A stretch of 64,000 bases of DNA from CAVRTM01 sp963696105 (GTDB lineage Bacteria; Actinomycetota; Actinomycetes; Actinomycetales; Dermatophilaceae). The position numbers and the translations under genes are program-made. The stretch is taken from positions 1,488,001 through 1,552,000 of the forward strand of contig CAVOIP010000005.1 of assembly GCA_963696105.1 (NCBI GenBank), given 5' to 3'. Positions 47,175-54,833 of this stretch are shown here, piece after piece (position 1 is the stretch's first letter; the number at the start of each line of letters is the position of its first letter). The notes beneath the pieces were generated by a model. The model searched no databases and had not been told where the DNA came from. It saw only the letters and a list, made by a program, of their open reading frames with translations.

Positions 47175-48635
47175 ATGGCTGCCATGGTGCAGACGGCGTG
47201 GCTCAACAAGATCGATGCGAAGGCCGGCGACGGGCTGGAGGAGGTGCTGCGCAGCCACCACCGGCGGCGCCTGGCCCACCTGGGCTGGTCAGAGGCGCTG
47301 GCACCCCGGGGGGCCGAGGGCTGGTGGGCGACCCGGGCGCCGGTCCGTGCCGGCAACCACGTCGAGGTGCTCGTCGACGGGACGGAGGCGCTTGCCGCGA
47401 TGGAGGCGGCGATCAAGGCGGCCCGGACGTCGGTGCACATCGCCGGCTGGCACTCGTCGCCCGACTTCGCGCTCACGCGGGGGCCGGGCGCCTTGCCGCT
47501 GCGCGACCTGCTGGCCGACGTGGCAGAGCGCGTGCCGGTGCGGCTGCTGCAGTGGGCCGGGCCGCCGCTGCCGCTGTTCCAGCCCACGCGGAGCGTGGTG
47601 CGTCGGGCGCGGGAGGAGTTCGTCCGTGACAGCCGGGTGCAGTGTGCCCTCGACCGACGTGAGCGCACGATGCACTGCCACCACGAGAAGATCGTCGTGG
47701 TCGACGGCACCACGGCGTTCGTCGGCGGCATCGACTTCACCGCGCTGCAGGGCGACCGGCACGACGCGTCCTCGCATCCGCCCCGCACCTCGCTCGGATG
47801 GCACGACGCGGCGGTCCACCTGCGGGGGCCGGCCGTCGTCGACGTCGCCACGCACTTCATCCGGCGCTGGAACGAGGTCACGGGGGAGGAGCTGCCCACG
47901 CCGGCCGAGCCGCCGGCGGCGGGAGACCTCGACGTCCAGGTCCTGCGCACGGTCCCCGAGAAGACGTACCGGTTCGCGCCGCACGGCGAGTTCACCATCC
48001 TGGAGGCCTACGTCCGGGCGCTGCGCTCGGCCGAGCGGTTCATCTACCTCGAGAACCAGTTCCTCTGGTCCCCAGAGGTCGTCGACGTTCTCGCCGACAA
48101 GCTGACCCGGCCACCGAGCGAGGACTTCCGGATCCTGCTCCTGCTCCCGGCCAAGCCCAGCAACGGCGCCGACACCACGCGCGGCCAGCTCGGACGGCTG
48201 CTGGATGCCGACGCCGGAGCCGGCCGGCTGCTGGCCACCACGATCACCGCGCACCACGACGGGCGGTCCGCGCCGGTCTACGTGCACGCCAAGGTGGCCG
48301 TCGTGGACGACCGGTGGCTCACCATCGGCTCGGCGAACCTCAACGAGCACTCGCTGCTGAACGACACCGAGATGAACGTCCTCCTCTGTGACCCCGCGCT
48401 GGCGCGGCAGACGCGGCTGCGGCTGTGGTCCGAGCACACGGAGCGCCCGGTGCGCGAGGTCGAAGGGGAGCCGGCCGCCGTCATCGACACCGTGTGGCGG
48501 CCGACGGTGCAGGAGCAGACCCGGCGGGAGCGAGAGGGGCTGCCGCGGACGCACAGGCTGGCGTTGCTGGAGAGCGTGTCCCGACGTGCCGACCGGCTCC
48601 AGGGGCCGGTGCGCGGGCTGCTGGTGGACGGGTAG
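47175..48635 (+). CDS. Phospholipase D-family protein
   Basis: A 486-residue protein with both HKD motifs: HHEKIVVVDGTTAFVGG (about 172) and VHAKVAVVDDRWLTIGSANLN (about 372). The spacing fits phospholipase D/cardiolipin-synthase enzymes, which cleave or transfer phosphatidyl groups. There is no signal peptide. An in-frame ATG four codons in (47184) is an alternative start. It is last of the four-hydrolase run and converges on the next gene with a hairpin between. Confidence 0.9.
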   Translation: MAAMVQTAWLNKIDAKAGDGLEEVLRSHHRRRLAHLGWSEALAPRGAEGWWATRAPVRAGNHVEVLVDGTEALAAMEAAIKAARTSVHIAGWHSSPDFALTRGPGALPLRDLLADVAERVPVRLLQWAGPPLPLFQPTRSVVRRAREEFVRDSRVQCALDRRERTMHCHHEKIVVVDGTTAFVGGIDFTALQGDRHDASSHPPRTSLGWHDAAVHLRGPAVVDVATHFIRRWNEVTGEELPTPAEPPAAGDLDVQVLRTVPEKTYRFAPHGEFTILEAYVRALRSAERFIYLENQFLWSPEVVDVLADKLTRPPSEDFRILLLLPAKPSNGADTTRGQLGRLLDADAGAGRLLATTITAHHDGRSAPVYVHAKVAVVDDRWLTIGSANLNEHSLLNDTEMNVLLCDPALARQTRLRLWSEHTERPVREVEGEPAAVIDTVWRPTVQEQTRREREGLPRTHRLALLESVSRRADRLQGPVRGLLVDG

Positions 48636-48735
48636 CCGCGTCGCGGCGTCGTACCGGTCGAGACGCCTGAGCCCGGCGGCGCCGAAGCGCCGGGCGGCCC
48701 GTCTCTGACCGGTCGGCCGTGTCGCGCATGCCAGG

Positions 48736-48769
48736 CCGCGGCTCCGGCACCAGGGAGCCGGAGCCGCGG
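48736..48769. terminator. Hairpin between convergent genes, likely bidirectional terminator
   Basis: Perfect 13-bp arms CCGCGGCTCCGGC and GCCGGAGCCGCGG around an 8-base loop. It lies between the phospholipase D gene and the small minus-strand gene. Confidence 0.75.
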
Positions 48770-48784
48770 ACGCGGACCCGGCTC

Positions 48785-48937
48785 TCAGCCGCGCGCGGCG
48801 CCCTTGCGGCGGTTGGCGAGCTTGGTGAGCAGCTCCTTGGCCTTCTGCTGGTTCTCCGGCTTGCTCGCCTCACGGCGCGCGATCTGCAGTGCCTTCAGGG
48901 CGATTCCCGACCGCAGGGCGGTCCTGATCAGCGACAT
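48785..48937 (-). CDS. Small basic protein of unknown function (50 residues)
   Basis: Begins MSLIRTALRSGIALKALQIA and is probably a single amphipathic helix followed by a Lys/Arg-rich end (KELLTKLANRRKGAARG). ATG 48937 has AAGGAG at ideal spacing. No family recognised. The next gene upstream on this strand is the zinc dehydrogenase, 70 bp away, so the two may share a transcript. Confidence 0.65.
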   Translation of the reverse strand: MSLIRTALRSGIALKALQIARREASKPENQQKAKELLTKLANRRKGAARG

Positions 48938-49007
48938 GGTCACTCCTTGTGGTGGTGATGGTGGTGCTGGGTCCCGCCGGCGTCGGTGGCGGCGGGAGGA
49001 GACCAGC

Positions 49008-50189
49008 TCAGGGCTTGAGCACGACCTTGACCGCGCCGTCCTGCTTCTTCTGGAAGATCTCGTAGGCGTGCGGCGCCTGCTCCAACGGCAGCCGGTGGGT
49101 GGCGAAGGTGTCGACGCCGAGCGGGTCCTCATCGGTCAGCAGCGGCAGGATGTCGTCCACCCAGCGCTTGATGTTGGCCTGTCCCATCCGCAGCTGGATC
49201 TGCTTGTCGAACATCGTCATCAGCGGCAGCGGGTCGGCCATGCCGCCGTAGACGCCGATCAGTGAGATGGTGCCGCCGCGGCGCACGATGTCGATGGCCG
49301 CGTGGACCGCCGCCAACCGGTCGATGCCGGCCGCCTGCATGAACGGCGCCGCAATCGCGTCCGGCAGGTAGCCCGTGACCTGCTGGGCGAACTTGGCTAC
49401 CGGCGACCCGTGAGCCTCCATGCCCACAGCGTCCACGACGGAGTCCGGGCCGCGGCCACCGGTCATGTCGCGGATGGCGTCGCCCAGGTTGTCGACCGCA
49501 GTGAGGTCCACCACCTCGACGCCACGCTGGCGGGCCCGCTCCAGGCGCTCAGGCACCAGGTCGACGGCGATGACCCGGCCCACGCCCATGTGCTGGGCGA
49601 CGCGGCAGGCCATGTCACCGATGGGGCCCAGCCCGAGGACGACGAGGCTCCCGCCCTGCGGGACGTCGGCGTAGACCACCGACTGCCACGCGGTCGGCAG
49701 CACGTCCGAGAGGTAGACGAACCGCTCGTCCGGTGGGCCGTCCGGCACCGCGATGTGCGTGAACTGCGCGTGCGGCACCCGGAGGTACTCGGCCTGGCCG
49801 CCGGCGACCTCGCCGTACAGCTTGGAGAACCCGAACAGGGCCGCGCCCATGCCCTGGTCGCGGACCTGTGTGGTCTCGCACTGGGTGTAGAGCTGCCGGT
49901 CGCACATGAAGCACGAGCCGCAGGAGATCTGGAAGGGCATCACGACGCGGTCCCCGGCCTTGAGGTTGGTGACCGCGCTGCCGACCTCCTCCACGATGCC
50001 CATCGGCTCGTGGCCGAGGATGTCGCCCTCGCCCATGAACGGCCCCAGCGTCTCGTACAGGTGCAGGTCCGACCCGCAGATGTTGGTCGAGGTGATCTTG
50101 ACGATCGCGTCCGTCGGCTGCTGGATCTGCGGGTCAGGGACCGTGTCCACCCGTACGTCGCGCTTGCCGTGCCATGTCACTGCCTTCAT
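49008..50189 (-). CDS. Zinc-dependent alcohol/formaldehyde dehydrogenase family protein
   Basis: A 393-residue medium-chain dehydrogenase of the glutathione-independent formaldehyde-dehydrogenase-like group. Catalytic zinc residues are in NICGSDLHLYE and LGHEPMGIVEEVG, the structural-zinc loop is CGSCFMCDRQLYTQCE, and the NAD site is GLGPIGDMACRVA. The insertion around YLPDAIAAPFMQAAGIDRL is typical of this subgroup. Physiological substrate is uncertain; detoxification of a small aldehyde is plausible. Confidence 0.88.
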   Translation of the reverse strand: MKAVTWHGKRDVRVDTVPDPQIQQPTDAIVKITSTNICGSDLHLYETLGPFMGEGDILGHEPMGIVEEVGSAVTNLKAGDRVVMPFQISCGSCFMCDRQLYTQCETTQVRDQGMGAALFGFSKLYGEVAGGQAEYLRVPHAQFTHIAVPDGPPDERFVYLSDVLPTAWQSVVYADVPQGGSLVVLGLGPIGDMACRVAQHMGVGRVIAVDLVPERLERARQRGVEVVDLTAVDNLGDAIRDMTGGRGPDSVVDAVGMEAHGSPVAKFAQQVTGYLPDAIAAPFMQAAGIDRLAAVHAAIDIVRRGGTISLIGVYGGMADPLPLMTMFDKQIQLRMGQANIKRWVDDILPLLTDEDPLGVDTFATHRLPLEQAPHAYEIFQKKQDGAVKVVLKP

Positions 50190-50361
50190 CGTTCAGCCTC
50201 CCGGCGTCTCGTCCGGCACCCCACTCAACCAGCCGTGGGCGGGCCCGGCATCTCGGGGGGGAGGGGACCGATTCCTCAGGCGCTCGCGAAGGCGGTCGAT
50301 AGGGAGGCGTCGCTCACCTCGCGGTTGGCCGCACCGGCCGACCTGACCGAAGGACGCCCCC

Positions 50362-51630
50362 ATGACCGTGCGTCAGCGCGCCACCTTGCCCATGCCCGCC
50401 CGTGTCGCCCTCGCGGGCGTCGTCGCCGTGCTGGCCACGTCGGTCGGCCACGCGCCGCTCGCGTCGGCCACGCCGGCGGCCGCCACCGCCGCGGTGACAG
50501 CCGCCCCGGTTCCCGTCGTCCCGGCCGCCCCCCGTGGGCTGCCGACCGCCATCGAGCCCCTTGCCGCCTATGTGCCCGCCTCGTCCTGTGACACCAGGGA
50601 CAAGCCAGGTACCGTCGCGCTGGGCCAGCTGCTCAAGGCGACGTACCCCGGCACGACGTACGGGATCTCGCGCAGCTGCGGCTCGGACGCGCTGCCGACC
50701 AGCGAGCACTACGACGGCCGCGCCGTCGACTGGTTCACCGACGTCCGCACGGCCGCGGGCAAGGCCCGGGGCAACGCGCTGGTGAACTGGCTGACCGCCA
50801 AGGACGCCAAGGGGAACGTCGCGGCCAACGCGCGCCGCCTCGGGGTCATGTACATCATCTGGAACAACCGGATCTGGGGCGCCTACGACCCTGCAGCCGG
50901 CTGGAAGCCCTACTCGTCCTGCGCCACCCACCCCGCCGCGGCCAGCGACACGACGTGCCACCGCAACCACGTGCACCTCTCCCTGTCCTGGGAGGGCGCG
51001 ATGCGCCGGACGTCCTGGTGGACCAAGGCCGTGGCGCGGCAGGACTTCGGCCCGTGCCGCGTCCCGGACCTGAACTGGGCAGCCGCCTACTCACGCGCCA
51101 ATCCCGTTCGGTGCCCGTCATATCCGAGGGTCTACCCGGCCAGCGGCGCTTCGGCCCTGAACCGGTCGCTCGTGACGTACTCCGGGATGTCATTGCGCAC
51201 CGGATCCACCGGCCCGGCCGTCACGGCAGTGCAGCGAGCGGTCGGCGCCGGGGCGGACGGAGGCTTCGGGCCGCAGACGGCCACGATGCTGCGCACGTAC
51301 CAGACCGCGCACCGGCTCTCCGCCAACGGCCTGGTGGACGTGGCGACCTGGCGTTCGCTGCTGAAGGCCACCGCACCCGTCGCGAAGCCGGCCCCCAAGG
51401 CTGCACCCGTGGCTGCACCCAAGGCGCGGTACGCCGCGTACGAGAAGGTGGTCCTGAAGATGGGCATGAAGAACACCACCGTCAAGGTGCTGCAGAAGGC
51501 GCTCGGCCTCACGCTGGTCGACGGCGACTTCGGCCCGCAGACCAAGGCGGCGGTCGTCGCGTTCCAGAAGAAGCACCACCTGACTGCCGACGGCGTCGTC
51601 ACCACCCCCGTGTGGCGCGCGTTCGGCTGA
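50362..51630 (+). CDS. Secreted M15-like protein with two peptidoglycan-binding domains
   Basis: A 422-residue exported protein with a signal peptide ending near ASA (residues about 15-36). Residues about 70-215 form a domain with SEHYDGRAVDWFTD and CHRNHVHLSLSWEG, resembling the His/Asp zinc ligands of LAS/M15-type carboxypeptidases. Two PG_binding_1 repeats follow: LRTGSTGPAVTAVQRAVGAGADGGFGPQT and LKMGMKNTTVKVLQKALGL, separated by an Ala/Pro/Lys linker. It probably acts on cell-wall peptides; catalytic activity is inferred. Confidence 0.88.
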   Translation: MTVRQRATLPMPARVALAGVVAVLATSVGHAPLASATPAAATAAVTAAPVPVVPAAPRGLPTAIEPLAAYVPASSCDTRDKPGTVALGQLLKATYPGTTYGISRSCGSDALPTSEHYDGRAVDWFTDVRTAAGKARGNALVNWLTAKDAKGNVAANARRLGVMYIIWNNRIWGAYDPAAGWKPYSSCATHPAAASDTTCHRNHVHLSLSWEGAMRRTSWWTKAVARQDFGPCRVPDLNWAAAYSRANPVRCPSYPRVYPASGASALNRSLVTYSGMSLRTGSTGPAVTAVQRAVGAGADGGFGPQTATMLRTYQTAHRLSANGLVDVATWRSLLKATAPVAKPAPKAAPVAAPKARYAAYEKVVLKMGMKNTTVKVLQKALGLTLVDGDFGPQTKAAVVAFQKKHHLTADGVVTTPVWRAFG

Positions 51631-51732
51631 TCCGTCCGCGCCCCGCTCGAGGAGCTGCCCGTGCCGACCCGGCGCAGCCTCTCGGTCGCCTGACCGCGGG
51701 CAGGTGCCGGTCAGCGGTCTCGGTGGCGGTGC

Positions 51733-52029
51733 TCAGGTCCAGGACGCGTAGCTGCGGACGGTGGTGCTGGCCACCAGCTGGTCCTCGTCCGGAAGCGCCA
51801 CGGGGGTCTGCCAGTCGGGCCCGGTGAAGGCCTCCATCGCGGCCTGGTCCTCCCAGACCGAGACCATCACGATCTCCCCTTGGCCGTCGTCGTCGATCGC
51901 CTGACCGGAGTACAGCGCGACGAGCCCGGGCTGGGCCTGCACCAGGTCGACGGAGTCGAGCCGGATGAGCCGCTCGTACGCCGACTCCTGACCGGCGCGC
52001 GGCACGGCGCGGAAGACGCGGATGATCAT
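51733..52029 (-). CDS. Antibiotic-biosynthesis-monooxygenase (ABM) fold protein
   Basis: A 98-residue dimeric alpha/beta-barrel type protein: MIIRVFRAVPRAGQESAYERLI, LVALYSGQAIDDDGQGEIVMVSVWEDQAAMEAFTG. The family includes cofactor-free quinol monooxygenases and haem-degrading enzymes. It lies 32 bp downstream of the IclR gene and is probably the last gene of the dehydrogenase-IclR-ABM transcript. AAAGGA precedes the start. Confidence 0.85.
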   Translation of the reverse strand: MIIRVFRAVPRAGQESAYERLIRLDSVDLVQAQPGLVALYSGQAIDDDGQGEIVMVSVWEDQAAMEAFTGPDWQTPVALPDEDQLVASTTVRSYASWT

Positions 52030-52061
52030 GGGCGGGAGTCCTTTCGTCAGTGAGGAACTGG

Positions 52062-52955
52062 TCAGAGGCGAGTGCCCGGCGTCCGTGATGCGGCGCCGAC
52101 CGCATGCGTCACGACCTTGGCGCCGTGGCGGACGACGCGCTCCAGCTGCCCACGACGGGCGAGGAGCTCGGGGGTGGGCAGGGAGATCGCGACCGAGCCC
52201 ACGACCGCCCCCGCCCGCGAGCGCACGGGGGAGGCGAGGCAGGCGAGCCCGTCCTGGAACTCGTTGACCTCCAGCGCGATGCTGGACTCCCCGACGTGAG
52301 CGAGCTGCCGCTCCAGCTCGGTGCGGTCGGTGACCGTGTGGGCCGTCAGGCGGCGCAGGCCTTCCGAGGTGAGGTAGCGCTCGCGCCGTGCGCTGTCCAT
52401 GGCAGCCAGCAGCACCTTGCCGAACGCGGTGGCGTGCATGGCCTCGTGGAAGCCGATGTCGAGGATCTGCACTCGCGGACGGTGAGCGGACTCCACGACG
52501 TGCGCCACCACCACGCCGACGTCCCGGTAGACCGCGTAGTAGGCCGCGGCATCGGCGTCGCGGTGCAGCCGGGCGATCGCCGTGGCCACCGGGGCGGGCA
52601 CCTCGAGCTGACGGGTGAGGCCCTGCTCGAGGAGCTGGACGCGGTAGCCGAGCCCGTAGCGGTGCTCCTGGGCCAGGTGCACCAGGTAGCCGGACTCGGT
52701 CAGCGTGGTGAGCAGGTGGTAGGCGGACGGCAGCGCCAGATCGAGGTGAGCGGCGACCTCACGGGCCGTGGCGCCGTCCCGGCGGGCGGCCACGAGCTCC
52801 AGGGCCTGCAGCGCACGCGAGACGGACTGCACGGTGCCCGCTGCCGCCGGCTCCCGCTGCGGCCGCACCGTGGCGGGGGCGCCCGGCGTGGCGTGGCCGC
52901 CCGGCGTGGCGGGGGCGCGCTTGCCGGAGACGGTGGTCACCGTGCCAGCGTGCAC
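52062..52955 (-). CDS. IclR-family transcriptional regulator
   Basis: A 297-residue IclR protein. A disordered Ala/Pro/Gly-rich leader of about 38 residues precedes the winged helix (SVSRALQALELVAARRDGATAREVAAHLDLALPSAYHLLTTLTESGYL). The GAF-like effector domain contains HEAMHATAFGKVLLAAM and LACLASPVRSRAGAVVGSVAISL. It is downstream of a zinc alcohol dehydrogenase in the same orientation, and a perfect inverted repeat stands upstream of that gene (54118-54136), so autoregulation of the unit is likely. Confidence 0.9.
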   Translation of the reverse strand: MHAGTVTTVSGKRAPATPGGHATPGAPATVRPQREPAAAGTVQSVSRALQALELVAARRDGATAREVAAHLDLALPSAYHLLTTLTESGYLVHLAQEHRYGLGYRVQLLEQGLTRQLEVPAPVATAIARLHRDADAAAYYAVYRDVGVVVAHVVESAHRPRVQILDIGFHEAMHATAFGKVLLAAMDSARRERYLTSEGLRRLTAHTVTDRTELERQLAHVGESSIALEVNEFQDGLACLASPVRSRAGAVVGSVAISLPTPELLARRGQLERVVRHGAKVVTHAVGAASRTPGTRL

Positions 52956-53011
52956 CAGCAGGCGCGCCGGCGCACCCCTCTTGGCGCCGGGAGGGGTGCG
53001 CCAGCGCCCGG

Positions 53012-54043
53012 TCAGGTCGAGGTGAGGATGGCGCGGCCGCCGGGCACCCTCGCGTGGTCGAGGTCGTCCAGGGCCGTGAGGGCGTCGGCGAGCGGGTAGG
53101 TCCTGGTGGACAGCCGCACCTTGCCCTGCGCCGTGAGCGCCATCAGCTCGGCCAGGTCGTTGTAGGAGCCGACGAGGTTGCCGACGATGCTGATCTCGCG
53201 GCTGATGAGCTCGATGGTGGGGACGTCGACGTGGCCGCCGTAGCCGATGACGTAGTAGGACCCCGCCTCGCGCGTCATCGCCACCCCGGCCGCCTCGGTG
53301 CCGTGCTCGCCGACGAAGTCGAAGACGACGTGCCCTCCCAGGCCGCCGGTCAGGTCCATCACCTCGGCCAGGTGGTCGCCGCTCGCGAGGACGGTGTGGT
53401 GCGCCCCGAGGTCCGCGGCCTTGGCCAGGGCCTCCTCGGACTGGTCGACGACGATGACCTCCGCCGGGGTGATCGCGAGGAGGGTCTGCAGCCCGATGTG
53501 CCCGAGGCCGCCGGCGCCGATCATCACGGCGTGGGTGCCGGCGTACAGGAGGGGGACTGCCTTGCGCACCGCGTGGTACGCCGTGAGGCCCGCGTCGGCG
53601 AGGGCGGCGACGTCGGCCGGTGCCAGGCCCTCCGCCAGCTTGACCACGGACCGGACGCCGGTGCGCATGAACTCGGCCATCCCCCCGTCCCGGCTGAGGC
53701 CTGGGAACTCCGCGGCGGCACAGTGCACGTCGTCACCCGCACGGCACGCCCGGCACAGGCCGCACGTCACCAGCGGGTGCAGGATGACCTTGTCCCCGAC
53801 GGCCACCGTGCCGACGGCGTCACCCACACCGACCACCGTGCCGGCGTTCTCGTGGCCGATGATGTAGGGCAGCTCGGGATCCTGGCGACCGGCCCACTGG
53901 CCCTCGATGATGTGCAGGTCGGTGCGGCAGACGCCGGCCGCGTCGACGTGCACGAGGACGTCGAGCGGGCCCTCGATGGTGGGCTCGGGCACATCGTCGA
54001 GGCTGGGCGGCTTGCCGTAGTCGTGGACGCGAACTGCCTTCAC
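53012..54043 (-). CDS. Zinc-dependent alcohol dehydrogenase
   Basis: A medium-chain NAD(P)-dependent dehydrogenase of about 343 residues: catalytic zinc in AAGVCRTDLHIIEG and IIGHENAGTVVGVG, structural-zinc loop CGLCRACRAGDDVHC, nucleotide-binding GAGGLGHIGLQ. I chose the GTG at 54043, which has GAGGTGA upstream; a GTG three codons earlier is in frame. It leads an operon with IclR and an ABM protein. With the neighbouring transhydrogenase-type iron enzyme it suggests alcohol or hydroxyacid catabolism. Confidence 0.9.
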   Translation of the reverse strand: MKAVRVHDYGKPPSLDDVPEPTIEGPLDVLVHVDAAGVCRTDLHIIEGQWAGRQDPELPYIIGHENAGTVVGVGDAVGTVAVGDKVILHPLVTCGLCRACRAGDDVHCAAAEFPGLSRDGGMAEFMRTGVRSVVKLAEGLAPADVAALADAGLTAYHAVRKAVPLLYAGTHAVMIGAGGLGHIGLQTLLAITPAEVIVVDQSEEALAKAADLGAHHTVLASGDHLAEVMDLTGGLGGHVVFDFVGEHGTEAAGVAMTREAGSYYVIGYGGHVDVPTIELISREISIVGNLVGSYNDLAELMALTAQGKVRLSTRTYPLADALTALDDLDHARVPGGRAILTST

Positions 54044-54117
54044 GGGAATCACCTCATGGGGCGCCGGGGTGGGGACCTCGCGACCCTGACCCCGCGAGCC
54101 GAGCCGGCGAAAGGCCG

Positions 54118-54136
54118 GTTATCGCCATCCGATAAC
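54118..54136. promoter_or_regulatory. Inverted repeat, candidate IclR operator
   Basis: Perfect arms GTTATCG and CGATAAC with a 5-base spacer CCATC, 75 bp upstream of the alcohol dehydrogenase start. This is AT-rich against a GC-rich background, as expected of a binding site. The assignment to IclR rests on position only. Confidence 0.5.
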
Positions 54137-54329
54137 GCGCGGTCCGGCTCTGCCCATGGGCGTCGCTCCCGACTGCAAGTGCCACATCCACGGCCACTGC
54201 GCAACCCCCTGAAGGGGTGGTTGTGCCGTCCTGTTCCGGGGCCTTGTCCGTGCGGCTTCGTGCCCCGACGCTGGAGCGGTAACCACCGGGGTGGCTGGCT
54301 GCGTGCCGGCCAAGGGGGAGGAACAGCCA

Positions 54330-54821
54330 ATGAGCAGAAGAGGTTACGTCGCCGCCGCCGTCATGGCAGGCCTTGCTGTCCCGCTCGTCGCGGCCACGCC
54401 CGCGACCGCGGCCGAGGCCTCGACGGCGAGGGTCAGGTCCTACTCCGGCAGCGTCTCCAGCGTCATCGACGGCGACTCGATCCGGGTGCGGATCAACGGT
54501 CGGTCGCGCGAGGTGCGCCTGATCGGGGTGGCCGCATCAAGTGGGCGTGCCTGCTACGCCTCGCAGGCCACGACGTACGTCAAGTCGAAGCTCAGCGGGC
54601 GGTGGGTCACGCTGCGGACCGACGCCAAGCACGACCTGAGCGACGGCAGCAGGCTGTTCGCCTACGTCTACGTCCAGGGCAGCCTGTTCAACATCAAGGA
54701 GATCCGGGGCGGCTACGCCAAGGAGCGGTGGTACGGCCCCACCTACCGCCTGCGGTCGGAGTTCAAGGCTGCCGAGCGCAAGGCGAAGGCCGAGCACGTG
54801 GGCCTGTGGGGCCACTGCTGA
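54330..54821 (+). CDS. Secreted staphylococcal-nuclease-like protein with altered active site
   Basis: A 163-residue exported OB-fold protein with a signal peptide (VAAAVMAGLAVPLVAATPATAA). It keeps VIDGDSIRVRI (the first metal Asp of SNase) and REVRLIGV (the Arg). The usual D-x-P-E after this strand is replaced by AASSGR, so the second metal-binding Asp and the catalytic Glu are missing. The final Arg is present in GSRLFAYVYV. It could be a binding protein or an inactive relative. GGGGGAGGAA precedes ATG 54330. Confidence 0.85.
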   Translation: MSRRGYVAAAVMAGLAVPLVAATPATAAEASTARVRSYSGSVSSVIDGDSIRVRINGRSREVRLIGVAASSGRACYASQATTYVKSKLSGRWVTLRTDAKHDLSDGSRLFAYVYVQGSLFNIKEIRGGYAKERWYGPTYRLRSEFKAAERKAKAEHVGLWGHC

Positions 54822-54833
54822 CGGGCCCGGCGG

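Noticed and set aside
48785..49132. 115-codon form of the small basic protein
   Set aside because: The upstream part overlaps the zinc dehydrogenase gene end and is Arg/Ser-rich junk; the ATG at 48937 has an ideal ribosome site.
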